DNA from: Ruminococcus sp. | GTDB taxonomy: Bacteria; Bacillota; Clostridia; Oscillospirales; Acutalibacteraceae | Length of the DNA: 64,000 bases | Direction of reading: 5' to 3' | NCBI GenBank assembly: GCA_017457955.1 | Contig: JAFTGL010000001.1 | Location: forward strand, 30,703 to 94,702 | Shown: one piece after another, positions 51,582-61,400 of the stretch | How positions within the stretch are numbered: the first letter of the stretch is position 1 | Layout of the letters: each line of letters starts with the position of its first letter | Position numbers and translations under genes: made by a program | The notes under the pieces: generated by a model | Seen by the model: only the letters and a program-made list of their open reading frames with translations | What the model was told of the DNA's origin: nothing | The model's database searches: none

Positions 51582-52772
51582 ATGGAAAAAACAAAGAAGC
51601 AAATGAAGGTCTGGCGCGTTGTCGCCATCATAACGATCTGTGCGCTGCTGACGGTCAGTATACTTTACGCCGCCGGCGTGGGCTGGAAACAGACCGCCCC
51701 TGTCCCTGCCGGCGATACTGTCACCGCTGACGGGAATGCTACCGTTGATGAGACTGTTTCCATTGACGGGAACAAAGCGCTTTCGCTCTGGAACGACGGT
51801 ACCGGTGCGAAGAAAAACCTGATCGACTACGTCAGCGCCGTCACAAAAGATGGCTCAGACGATTATATTCCGGTCAATGACCGTATCGCGGTGTTCGACA
51901 TGGACGGTACGCTCGCCTGCGAGACCTTCTATACCTACTATGATACGATGATGTTCATTGAATACTGCCTGCACGACCATCCCGAGCGCGTTTCCGACGA
52001 GCTCAAAGAGGTCGCTGCGTCGATCGAACCCGGCTACGTCGCCGATGAAACGCTTGCGAGAAACTTTGCAAAGGCTTACGCGGGTATGACCGTCGAGGAA
52101 TTCTATAACTACGCGGTGGAATTCGGCAAGAAGGAGACCGCGAGCTTCAACAATATGCGCTACATCGACAATTTCTATCTGCCGATGGCTGAGCTGATCG
52201 AATATCTTTATGAAAACGACTTCACGATCTGGGTCATCAGCGGCACGGAGCGTGCCACCACCCGCGCTATCGTTGCCAACTCTCCGATCAAAGACTACGT
52301 TGAGCCGGAGCACGTGATCGGTACCGATTTTGAGGTAAAGGTAAAGGGTCACGAGGACGAACCGTCCAATATGGACTTCAAATACGAGAACGGCGACGAG
52401 CTTGTTCTCACCGGCGGCTTCATACAGAAAAACCTGAACGCTAATAAGTCCATCTATATTGAGCGTGAGATCGGCAAACGTCCGGTGCTGGCATTCGGCA
52501 ACAGCGGAAGCGACACCAGTATGATGAACTACGCCATTGACGAGAGAAATCCCTACAAAGCGCAGGCGTATATGGTCGTTGCCGACGACAATGTCCGTGA
52601 ATGGGGCACACAGGACTACGAAGAAAAATCCGCGGACTATATCGCTAAGGGCTTTATCCCGATCTCGATGAAGGACGATTTCGCGAAAATCTATCCCGAC
52701 GGTATCACTAAAGCGGAACAGCAGTACGTCCCCGCCGAATCTCAGTCTGAGGATACCGATAAGGCGGCGTGA
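51582..52772 (+). CDS. Secreted or membrane-anchored HAD phosphatase
   Basis: A 396-residue protein with an N-terminal signal-anchor (VWRVVAIITICALLTVSILYAAGVGW, near 10-35), a Thr/Asp-rich linker and a HAD domain: motif I VFDMDGTLACE, motif II WVISGTERATTR, motif IV LAFGNSGSDTSMMNYA. The pattern resembles extracytoplasmic phosphorylcholine-phosphatase-like HADs, which would let the cell free phosphate or alcohols outside. ATG 51582 follows AGAAAGAAG; a longer frame from 51540 is not supported. It lies 66 bases downstream of cstA. Confidence 0.85.
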   Translation: MEKTKKQMKVWRVVAIITICALLTVSILYAAGVGWKQTAPVPAGDTVTADGNATVDETVSIDGNKALSLWNDGTGAKKNLIDYVSAVTKDGSDDYIPVNDRIAVFDMDGTLACETFYTYYDTMMFIEYCLHDHPERVSDELKEVAASIEPGYVADETLARNFAKAYAGMTVEEFYNYAVEFGKKETASFNNMRYIDNFYLPMAELIEYLYENDFTIWVISGTERATTRAIVANSPIKDYVEPEHVIGTDFEVKVKGHEDEPSNMDFKYENGDELVLTGGFIQKNLNANKSIYIEREIGKRPVLAFGNSGSDTSMMNYAIDERNPYKAQAYMVVADDNVREWGTQDYEEKSADYIAKGFIPISMKDDFAKIYPDGITKAEQQYVPAESQSEDTDKAA

Positions 52773-52827
52773 TCACGATCGGAAAGGCGAAATATCTCAC
52801 TGCAAATAAAAGGGAGGGTACAATGCC

Positions 52828-54306
52828 GTGATGAACAAGATCGAGGAAGCCATCATCTATGCCACCGTCATGCACCAGGGAAAGGTGCGCAAGCTGGGGA
52901 ACACCCCGTACATCCTGCACCCGCTGGAGGTGGCGCAGATCCTTTCGGCAATGACCAATGATCAGGACGTTATCACCGCGGGTATCCTGCACGACATCAT
53001 AGAGGACACCGACGGCACGCTGGAGGAGATCGAAAAACGTTTCGGCGAGCGTGTGGCGTTTCTGGTGTCCTCCGAATCGGAGAATGCTTATCCGGGCGAG
53101 AGTAAGGACGCCAGCTGGAAGCGGCGCAAGGAGGAATCCCTGAAGGTCTTGAAAAATACCGACGATCAGGGTGTTCGGATGCTCTGGCTGGCGGATAAGC
53201 TGGCTAACATACGCTCCCTTGCGAGCGGCTATTCGGAATACGGAGAGCAGCTGTGGGAGAGCTTCCACCAGCGTGACCCCGAGATGCACCACTGGTACTA
53301 CCAGACCGTCGCCGAGCAGCTGGAGCTTTCACTGAACAAAACCGGTGCGTTCAAGGAATTCATCAAGCATATCAATTTCATCTGGCCGGGCTCTTTCGAT
53401 TCCGAAAAGGCGCGGTACAGAAAGTACCGTGAAGTGTCCGTTGAGGGCTGCAGGCGCATCGGACGCGGAGCCAAGGGCGACGTGTACCGCTACGACGACG
53501 AGCTGGTGATCAAGGTCTACAACCGGAACAATACCTACAGCGATGTAGAGCGTGAAATCGCCATGGCGCGCAAAGCCTTTATCCTGGGAGTCCCCACTGC
53601 CATCTCCTTTGGCATCGTTTCGGTGGGGGATAAGTACGGGGCAATGTACGAGTTGGTCGATTCTGAGACGATCTCACGCTGTATCGCGCACAATCCCTCT
53701 CAGGTAGACGCTTACGCAGAAATGATGGCGGATCTTGCCCGCGTGATCCACGGCACAGAGGTCACAGCGGAGGACGGCTTCCCGTCGGCCTTAGATCGGG
53801 TGCGCAACTACATCGAGGGAGGTGTCGGACTGGAGGACGCCGCCCTGGCCGAGAAGGTTATGGCGCTTCTCGAGACGCTCCCTGATACGGGCACCCTGCT
53901 GCACGGCGATTTTCACACAGGAAACGTGTTTTTACAGCGCGGCGAGCCTCTGCTGATCGATATGGATCGGCTCGCCGTGGGACATCCTATCGTGGAGCTC
54001 AGCGACCTGTATTATTTTTATGTGATCCTGGGAGAGGATGACCCCACTGTGGTCGAGAGGTTCATGGGCTTTTCCTACGATACCGCGAGCCGTTTTATGA
54101 AGCTGTTTCTGAAATACTATCTGGGAACGGAGGATGAAGAACGGCTGAAAGAGGTCGAGGAAAAGGCGTCGATCATCGGCTACAGCCGTTTGATCCGGAA
54201 GATCCGCAAGCAGAGAAAGCCCTCCGAAGCGGATCACATGCTTGTCCGCCGGTGCGTGGAGCGGATCGCCGAACTGGCGGAAAAGCTGGATAACTTAGCC
54301 TTCTGA
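52828..54306 (+). CDS. Fusion of an HD hydrolase domain and an APH-like kinase
   Basis: A 492-residue protein in two parts. Residues about 1-180 are an HD domain like the ppGpp hydrolase part of RelA/SpoT: HQGKVRKLGNTPYILHPLEVA and ILHDIIEDTDGT, then WLADKLANI with its Asp. Residues about 210-490 are an aminoglycoside-phosphotransferase-like kinase, with RIGRGAKGDVYRYDDELVIKVY (nucleotide loop and lysine), LLHGDFHTGNV (catalytic loop) and LLIDMDRL (metal Asp). Neither part has a membrane segment. GTG 52828 has the best spacing (9 bases) to AGGGAGGG; ATG 52831 follows. The substrate of each half is unknown. Confidence 0.85.
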   Translation: MMNKIEEAIIYATVMHQGKVRKLGNTPYILHPLEVAQILSAMTNDQDVITAGILHDIIEDTDGTLEEIEKRFGERVAFLVSSESENAYPGESKDASWKRRKEESLKVLKNTDDQGVRMLWLADKLANIRSLASGYSEYGEQLWESFHQRDPEMHHWYYQTVAEQLELSLNKTGAFKEFIKHINFIWPGSFDSEKARYRKYREVSVEGCRRIGRGAKGDVYRYDDELVIKVYNRNNTYSDVEREIAMARKAFILGVPTAISFGIVSVGDKYGAMYELVDSETISRCIAHNPSQVDAYAEMMADLARVIHGTEVTAEDGFPSALDRVRNYIEGGVGLEDAALAEKVMALLETLPDTGTLLHGDFHTGNVFLQRGEPLLIDMDRLAVGHPIVELSDLYYFYVILGEDDPTVVERFMGFSYDTASRFMKLFLKYYLGTEDEERLKEVEEKASIIGYSRLIRKIRKQRKPSEADHMLVRRCVERIAELAEKLDNLAF

Positions 54307-54522
54307 CCGAAATCGGCTTTGATGATCGTTAGGATGACAGGAGTAATCCGAAAAAAAGATTGAATAACCGGAAATAAGTATTTGAAATACCGTTCAGCTC
54401 TGCTGCGGTGAAGGACGACTCCTTGCATCGTTGCGGGGCTGATGTTTTCATCCTGCCGCATAAGGGCGGAAGGTTCACAGAAGTAAGGAATGGTATATTA
54501 GACGTTTTGGAGGAAACCGATC

Positions 54523-54960
54523 ATGGATTATAGAAAATTAGGCGATACGATATATATTCGAATGGACAGAGGGGATGAAATAATAGGATGTATTCTGGAC
54601 GTCTGCAGGAAAGAAGGCGTCATGTCAGCCGTCTTCAGCGGTATCGGCGGATGCAGCGAGGCGCAGATACAGACCTTTTTGCCGGAAACCAATACATTTG
54701 AATCTCAGACGCTTCGCGGTATGCTGGAGCTTGTGTCGTTGACCGGTAACATTGTCAACGGCGATCAGAAAGAGCTTTATCACCACACACATGCAGTGTT
54801 TTCCTATAAGGACGGAGAAAAGCACTGCGTCGCAGGCGGACATATCAAATCCATCACCGTTTTATATACGGCTGAGATCGAGCTCAGACCGGTCGTCGGC
54901 GGTATGATCAACCGGCAGTTTGACCCTGAGACGGGTACCGGCTTCTGGAGTTTCCGATAA
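54523..54960 (+). CDS. PPC/DUF296 domain protein
   Basis: A 145-residue single-domain PPC (PCC/DUF296) protein: YIRMDRGDEIIGCILDVCRKEGV, GIGGCSEAQI, LVSLTGNI and GGHIKSITVLYTAEIEL. The His in the HHTHAVFS segment is typical. Bacterial members form trimers and may bind metal or nucleic acid; in plants the domain sits beside AT-hooks, which are absent here. GGAGGAA precedes ATG 54523. It is monocistronic in a 215-base-wide AT-rich setting; the gap upstream (54307-54522) shows no gene or RNA I can name. Confidence 0.88.
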   Translation: MDYRKLGDTIYIRMDRGDEIIGCILDVCRKEGVMSAVFSGIGGCSEAQIQTFLPETNTFESQTLRGMLELVSLTGNIVNGDQKELYHHTHAVFSYKDGEKHCVAGGHIKSITVLYTAEIELRPVVGGMINRQFDPETGTGFWSFR

Positions 54961-55046
54961 ATTCCGTTTATCATTTTATCAGTATTCAATCTGCTTTGCG
55001 AATAAGTGACTGCATACAATCTAACAGAAAGGAAACACATATCGCC

Positions 55047-56588
55047 ATGAAAAGAACCGTCTCTCTGCTGCTCTGCCTGTGTCTGATACTCAGTCTGTTC
55101 ACAGTGATCCCGGCGTCAGCTTCTGCCGAAACGATCTATTCTGTTCCGCGCATTACGATCACCACCGAAAACGGCAACGGCACTGCTCTGGAAAAAGCCG
55201 ACGGCTATGTCAACGCTGAGATCACCATAGCCGACGTCAACGGCGAATCTATGACCGACAGCGCCCTGTTCAAGGTGCGCGGACACAGCACCGCGCTTTC
55301 CTTTGTTACGAAGAAAGCATTCACTTTCAAATTCAGTAAGAAAAAAGATGTTCTCGGTATGGGCGCGGGGAAAAAGTGGGCGCTTCTCGCAAACACCTTC
55401 GATCCCACGCTGCTGAGAAATTACATAGCCTTTGACCTTGCGCAAAGGATGGGGTTAGCGTATACGAGCGAACAGCGTTTTGTTGAGCTATGGGTTGACG
55501 GAAGCTGCCGCGGCTGTTATACCCTTATGGAACCGGTGCAGGAGGGCAAAAATCGCGTTGACATTGACATTGAATCGAACGACGGTATGAACGACTTTCT
55601 GCTGGAGCTCGAGGCTTCGCGGGCTGAGAGCGACGTCACCTATTTCAGGACCGATGGTATCCGCTTCGCTGTCAGCGAGCCTGAGGAACCGAACGCCGAA
55701 CAGCTCTCCTATATCAAGTCCACGATGGACGATATTATGGCAGCTGTCAAAACCGGTGACCGCGACGCTGTCTCAGCAAAAATCGACATACCTTCCTTTA
55801 CGAAATTTTATCTGCTCAACGAACTGTATAAAACGGTAGACTTCAATTTCAGTTCCGTGTTCTTTTACTATAAGGACGGCGTTCTTTATGCCGGACCCGC
55901 GTGGGACTATGATCTTGCCGCGGGCAACAGCAACGCTGCCTATTCTGCCACCGCGGCGGCATGTGCCGCTTCTGACGGACTCTCTGCGGCAAACTGCCAT
56001 CTGTATCAGTATCTGTGTTCTTACGACTGGTTCAATGATGAGGTACGGAAAGCCTTCCGCGTGTATTATGACGATTTTTCGGATATAGCGGCAGAAGGCG
56101 GTATGATCGATCGTCTGCTTGAAGAATACCGTCCTCTTTTTGACCGCAACTATTCCGACGCGGGCTGGAACGTCAGCAAGTGGTGGGTGAACGTGCAGAA
56201 AAAGCCGCTGTCTACCTACGACGAGAACGTCGGATATCTTCGCGATTGGCTTTCTGCCCGTGTCAGCTGGCTGAACGAGTATTACCCGCCGCTTGACGAG
56301 CCGGTTGCCGCTTATGTCCGCGGCGATTCTAATGACGACGGCACGGTGACGGTACTTGACGTGACCTTGATCCAAAGAAGGCTCGCTGAGCTGACGATCA
56401 CAACTTTTAATGAAAAGGCTGCCGATGTAGACGATGACGGCTTGAATATTGCCGACGCTACAAGGATACAAAGATATTTAGCCGGATTTGATAACATCTA
56501 CCATATCGACGAAGGGGTTTTTGACGATGATCCGACAAAACAGCAGCTTGCGCGCGATCCGTATGAATCACCGTTTGTTCCGGAATAA
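55047..56588 (+). CDS. Secreted CotH kinase-like protein with C-terminal dockerin
   Basis: A 513-residue protein with a signal peptide (KRTVSLLLCLCLILSLFTVIPASASA), a CotH kinase domain (about 60-400, with VRGHSTALSFVTKKAFTFK, LMEPVQEGKNRVDID and GPAWDYDLAAGN, which holds the metal Asp residues) and a type I dockerin (about 424-485). The dockerin has two calcium loops, GDSNDDGTVTVLDVTLIQRRL and ADVDDDGLNIADATRIQRYL. CotH phosphorylates spore-coat proteins in Bacillus; here the dockerin points to docking in a cellulosome-like surface complex. ATG 55047 follows AAAGGAAA; the upstream frame is not supported. Confidence 0.93.
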   Translation: MKRTVSLLLCLCLILSLFTVIPASASAETIYSVPRITITTENGNGTALEKADGYVNAEITIADVNGESMTDSALFKVRGHSTALSFVTKKAFTFKFSKKKDVLGMGAGKKWALLANTFDPTLLRNYIAFDLAQRMGLAYTSEQRFVELWVDGSCRGCYTLMEPVQEGKNRVDIDIESNDGMNDFLLELEASRAESDVTYFRTDGIRFAVSEPEEPNAEQLSYIKSTMDDIMAAVKTGDRDAVSAKIDIPSFTKFYLLNELYKTVDFNFSSVFFYYKDGVLYAGPAWDYDLAAGNSNAAYSATAAACAASDGLSAANCHLYQYLCSYDWFNDEVRKAFRVYYDDFSDIAAEGGMIDRLLEEYRPLFDRNYSDAGWNVSKWWVNVQKKPLSTYDENVGYLRDWLSARVSWLNEYYPPLDEPVAAYVRGDSNDDGTVTVLDVTLIQRRLAELTITTFNEKAADVDDDGLNIADATRIQRYLAGFDNIYHIDEGVFDDDPTKQQLARDPYESPFVPE

Positions 56589-56709
56589 GCTGTTGCAGAG
56601 ACGCCGAGGAAAGGACATGGGTATATTTACAGACGCAGTCAGCTATTTGTTCCGTCTTAAAGAATAAAATATCGGAATGATTCGGTTTGAATTCAGACAC
56701 GCTATTGTA

Positions 56710-56738
56710 TTGAAATAAAGCAGATATTCAGTTATAAT
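56710..56738 (+). promoter_or_regulatory. Sigma-A promoter of the LuxR-type gene
   Basis: TTGAAA (56710-56715), a 17-base spacer and TATAAT (56733-56738), about 50 bases before the start codon. Confidence 0.85.
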
Positions 56739-56793
56739 ATTTTAATAAACCGAAAAATCGGCAATAAGAATCGATCGGATAACGGAGAAACAT

Positions 56794-58149
56794 ATGATAA
56801 AAGCAATAAAACGCCCGATTTTCAAATGCTCATTGACAATATTCCTTTGTTTTCTGCTGACTTCCACGGGACATTTATCGTGGGTGTATCATATGATGGA
56901 TCTGACTTCTGCCGCATTATCGCAGCAGATAACGATGGCGGCGGGTTATACCGCTCAGGCGGCAGGAATCGGAATATTTTCGGCTTTTCTGCGATACCGT
57001 CATATCGCGCCGCGCACGATCTTCATTTCAACCGTGATCGCATATACGGTTTTCTTGTTTCCGGCAGTTTTATCCACGAGCCTTGTCGGTACTGTTATCT
57101 TCGGATTGCTGATCAGTTTGCTTTGCGGAGCGATAGCAGGATACTATCTCTATGAGCTTACCGAAACAGCGGGCAATGACCGACGCGTGGTTTCGTTCGG
57201 AATCGGATACGGTTTAGCCACAGTGGCCGCATGGCTGCTCTCGCTGATCGACGGCGGTTCACTTTATTACGGCAAAGGCGTGATTTTCATCTGTCTTGCG
57301 CTCGCCTTATTATCTGTACTCGGCACGTTTATCAAAGGCTCAGTCGAAGAATCCGAACAAAAGCCGCAGACGTCCAATCAGCCGCTGATTCGTCTGCGCA
57401 CACTGATTATTTTATCCGGTGGTGTTGTGCTCCTGTTCAGTCTTTTGAACAATATCGGATTTTCTTTTTCCACCTCGGAGCTACAAGGCGGCTTTCGGGT
57501 GGAGTCCTCTCGAGTTTTCTACGGCGTTGGGTTAATCACAGCGGGCTTCGTGACAGATAAAAGCCGAAAGTACGGCGCGGTATGCGCGCTTGCGGCGTTG
57601 GTGATCCCGTTCATTGTGCTGGCGCTCAGAGGCGAACCGGTCTCCTATACGGTATTCTGGGCTATTGGGTATCTTGCGTTCGGGTTTTACTCTGTCTATC
57701 GGATCATCCTGTTTTCGGATATTGCAAAGAATCGAAGACTGCTGTATTTATCCGGTTTCGGCTTGCTGATCGGGCGGATCGGCGACGCGCTCGGCTCGGA
57801 GTTATCCGTATTTCTTGAAGGAAACGAGAAGATCAAGGTTATCCTTGCCGCGATGCTGTTCATGGGGTCTGTATTTCTGTTCATCAAACTGTTTCAGTCA
57901 CTATACATGCCCACTGCCCGCCAAAAAAGCGAACGTGAGATATTTCACGACTTTTCGGCGGAACATGATCTTTCCGCACGCGAGCGTGAGGTGCTGAGAC
58001 TGCTTCTGGAGAATAAAACAAACAAAGAGATATCCGAAGTCATCTGCGTGTCCGAAAGCACCGTCAAGTTTCATATCCATAATCTTCTGTCGAAAACCGG
58101 ATGTAAAAACCGAACAGATCTAATTGATTCCTATAACGGAAAAAGATAG
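56794..58149 (+). CDS. Membrane-anchored LuxR-family regulator
   Basis: A 451-residue protein with about 12 hydrophobic helices (residues 1-370, MFS-like in layout) and a C-terminal LuxR HTH (about 390-450): LSAREREVLRLLLENKTNKEISEVICVSESTVKFHIHNLL. Such fusions, common in gut Actinobacteria and some Clostridia, act as membrane sensors or transport-linked regulators. GGAGAAA precedes ATG 56794. It lies between two dockerin-protein genes and might control the large one downstream. The helices could sense an outer ligand; that is inference. Confidence 0.9.
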   Translation: MIKAIKRPIFKCSLTIFLCFLLTSTGHLSWVYHMMDLTSAALSQQITMAAGYTAQAAGIGIFSAFLRYRHIAPRTIFISTVIAYTVFLFPAVLSTSLVGTVIFGLLISLLCGAIAGYYLYELTETAGNDRRVVSFGIGYGLATVAAWLLSLIDGGSLYYGKGVIFICLALALLSVLGTFIKGSVEESEQKPQTSNQPLIRLRTLIILSGGVVLLFSLLNNIGFSFSTSELQGGFRVESSRVFYGVGLITAGFVTDKSRKYGAVCALAALVIPFIVLALRGEPVSYTVFWAIGYLAFGFYSVYRIILFSDIAKNRRLLYLSGFGLLIGRIGDALGSELSVFLEGNEKIKVILAAMLFMGSVFLFIKLFQSLYMPTARQKSEREIFHDFSAEHDLSAREREVLRLLLENKTNKEISEVICVSESTVKFHIHNLLSKTGCKNRTDLIDSYNGKR

Positions 58150-58431
58150 CAAAACAGATATGGCGATATTGCGAAGTGCCTCGCGATATCGCCTTTTTTG
58201 CTTTACAGGAAACTGCTCGTTTCCCGTAAAGTAAAAAAGATTTGTATGCCCTCCCGGTTTGCTGCCGGCGCAGCAACGGGAGATGGCTATGCGAAATGCG
58301 CGCATCATCACGACCTAACCTAAAACTAACCCTGATAAACAGCGGATTCTACTACAATTAGATTGCTCGGCGAAAGGTTGACATGCTATGATATATATGT
58401 GTAATTATATTTACTGATAGGAGGATTTTTT
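58150..58431. other. Gap with three hairpins and the promoter of the LRR gene
   Basis: This gap has three stems: GGCGATAT...ATATCGCC followed by TTTTTT (58162-58199, a good terminator for the LuxR gene), CTTTAC-N-GGAAAC/GTTTCC-N-GTAAAG (58201-58231) and CTCCCG...TTGCTGC...GCAGCAA...CGGGAG (58251-58282). After them come AT-rich DNA and the LRR promoter. No gene is seen. Confidence 0.6.
58378..58406 (+). promoter_or_regulatory. Promoter of the BspA-like LRR gene
   Basis: TTGACA (58378-58383) with a 16-17-base spacer to TGTAAT/GTAATT (58400-58406); the -10 is imperfect but has an upstream TG. AGGAGG stands before ATG 58432. Confidence 0.6.
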
Positions 58432-61400
58432 ATGACAAAACGATTACTGAGTCTGCTGTTGACGCTTCTGTTGGTCGCGACGGTTCTGCCGATGAATGCT
58501 GTCACCGCAGGCGCAGCGACGTTGACCGACGGTGACTACACCTATGAGCTGCGCGGCGACGGTACCGCTGAGATCAAAAAGTACAACGGCACAGACACGC
58601 AGATCATCGTCCCCACAGAGCTGGGCGACACAGCGGTCTCCTCGATCGGCGCGTATGTGTACGAAAACAACAAAACGATCGAGAGCGTGACTATCCCGGA
58701 CGGGATCAAGTCGATAAGCGACCGCGCGTTCAAAAACTGTTCCGCGCTGTCGGGCTGTGAGATTGGTGCGGACGTCAGTTATATCGGACCGAACGCCTTT
58801 GAAAACTGCACGGCATTAACGTCAGTCGATATCCCGTCTAACGTCAAGATCATCGACCAGTATGCGTTTGTAGGCTGCACCGCTCTCACCGAGATCACAC
58901 TGCATGAGGGCTTAGAGAGCTTAGGGTACGATTTCTTGTATGGGACGGCGGTTTCTTCCGTATATATCCCTTCGACGCTTACATCGGCGAACACCGCGTT
59001 CTACGGGGCGGCGGCGCTTGAGGACGTCACTTTCGGTGAGGGCTTCTCTTCGATCCTGTACGGTATGTTTAAAGCCAGCTCTCTGAAAACTTTGACGATC
59101 CCCGACTCGGTGACGAAGATCGACCGAGCCGCCTTCGCGGATATGCCCGAGCTCGAGTCGCTCGTGATCCCCGACTCGGTCACCGAGATCGCGTTGGATT
59201 TGGCGTCCAACTGCCCGAAGCTGACCTCGTTCTCCTTCGGCACGGGCGTCAATTACGTTCCCGCGTGTGCATTCTCGCGTTGTACCGGACTTAAGGAAAT
59301 CAACATTCCTGCGAACATTACAGAAATCCGCTATGATGCTTTTGCCTACTGTACCGGTCTGACAGAGGTCGAGATCCCCTCGAATGTTAAAAAGCTGGAA
59401 AGCTTCGCTTTCGGCGGCTGCACGAACCTTTCAGGTGTTACACTGAACGAGGGCTTGACCGAGATCGGAGAGGGAGCTTTTGAGAGTACGGCTATCACAG
59501 AGGTAACGATCCCGAGCACCATAACGAACGGCAGATCGCCGTTCCTGCGCTGTTCCAATCTCAAGACGATCAACCTCCCCGACGGGATCACGACGATCTT
59601 TCACGGCCTGTATGAGGGCACGGGCGTTGAAAGCGTGACGATCCCCGAGGGCGTCACCCTGCTGAAAGACTCCGCTTTCCGCAATTGTTCGGAGCTTACA
59701 GAAGTTATTCTGCCCTCTACTTTGGAAACGATCGAACAGGGCGCCTTTGTGAACTGTACCGCACTGACTTCGATCGATATTCCCGAGAGCGTCAAGACGA
59801 TCGGTTCATGGTCGTTCAGCGGCACGACTGCTCTGACAGAATGTACGCTCCATGAGGGAGTAGAGACGATGGGCATCGCCGTTTTCGAAAACAGCGCGCT
59901 GACCTCGATCTACGTCCCCGCGTCGCTCAAGCGTACCCAATGGCCGTTTGACCGCTCCAACATCAGTGAATTCACCCTCGGCGAGGGTATCACGGAGCTT
60001 CCCGGCGAAATATTCAAGGGCTGTACGCTGATCACCGAGTTCAATATTCCGTCCTCAGTCACCAAGATCGGCGATTACGCGTTCTCCGGCTGTACCGCGC
60101 TCGAAAAGATCACCATTCCCGACAGCGTCAAGGAGATCGGAAACGGCGCTTTCGAGGGCACCACATCCCTAAAGAACATCACCTTACCCGAGGGCTTGGA
60201 AGTTCTGGGCTCTCAGGTATTCCGCTACAACAGCGGCGTTACTTCCATCAGATTCCCCGCATCCCTGACGCGGACGAACAGTCCTCTTGATGACTCCAAT
60301 ATTTCTACGGTTACCTTTGCGGAAGGTATCACTGCCCTGCCCGCCGATATGTTCCACGGCGCGGATTTTGTTACAAAGGTGAAGATCCCCTCTACGGTGA
60401 CCGAGATCGGAAACGACTGCTTCAGACGATCCGGACTCGAATCCGTCACGATCCCCGACAGCGTGAAGACCATCGGCAAAAATGCGTTTTATGACTGCTT
60501 CAATTTGTATGCCGTAAAGATAGGGTCGGGAGTCGATTATCTCCCGAGCTACTGCTTTGCAAATTGCACCCTCCTGCAAAATGTCGTAATTCCTGAGACG
60601 GTATCCGATATGGCGGACGGCGTTTTCTACCATACCGGACTCACCTTTGTCCGTCTGCCGCAGTCGCTCAGCTATATCCCGATGCACATTTTCGAAAACT
60701 GCGCCGATTTGACAGAGGTAGAATGTTCTGATGAGATTACCGCAGTAGGAGACAACGCGTTCTATAACTGTACGAGTCTCACGACCCTGCGTTCCTCCGC
60801 TGAGGACGTTGATTTCTCCAATACCAGCTTCGGCAACTGCCCGAAATTCTATGATAAGCGATTTGACGTATTCAACCGCGCCAAGACGGGGATCGAGTCG
60901 ACCGGCAGCATCGGTATCAATGAGACCCTGATTCACTTTACGCTGAGGTACGATATCCGCGACGACTGGGCGGATGAGGATATCGTGATGAATAAGCTCT
61001 ATCTCAACCTGCCCGATAATATTGAGATCGTGCCCGCGTCCTTCTCGGCGGACGGCTTTGACTTTGACGCCGATACCTATCACGGCGACTACAAGAGCTT
61101 CGATATGACTGACGGCAGGACGAGCGGCGTCATGCGCTTCTCCGCATATCTCAAAGGCGCGAATGACAGCCTTAAGGAGCTCAGCGCAAGCGTGGATTTC
61201 CGTTACAAAGGAAAATATTTCAACAAGCCGCTGGGCGAGGTTGAGCTGACCACCTCGAAGCTCTCTCTGTTCGCATCGAATAAGGTCACCGATACGACAA
61301 CCGTTGTATCAGGCTATTCTGCCTTCTCCGACAAGAAAGTGAACATCCACATTACGCACCTGAACAGCGACGGCACAAAGGGTGATTCGGTCAGCTATAC

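Noticed and set aside
54307-54522. Possible tRNA or small RNA in the gap after the HD-kinase gene
   Set aside because: No cloverleaf, T-loop sequence or strong nested stem could be found.
58640-60850. Regular repeats that might be a CRISPR array
   Set aside because: They are in-frame leucine-rich repeats with a protein-level period of 22-24 residues, diverged at the DNA level, with no constant direct repeat.
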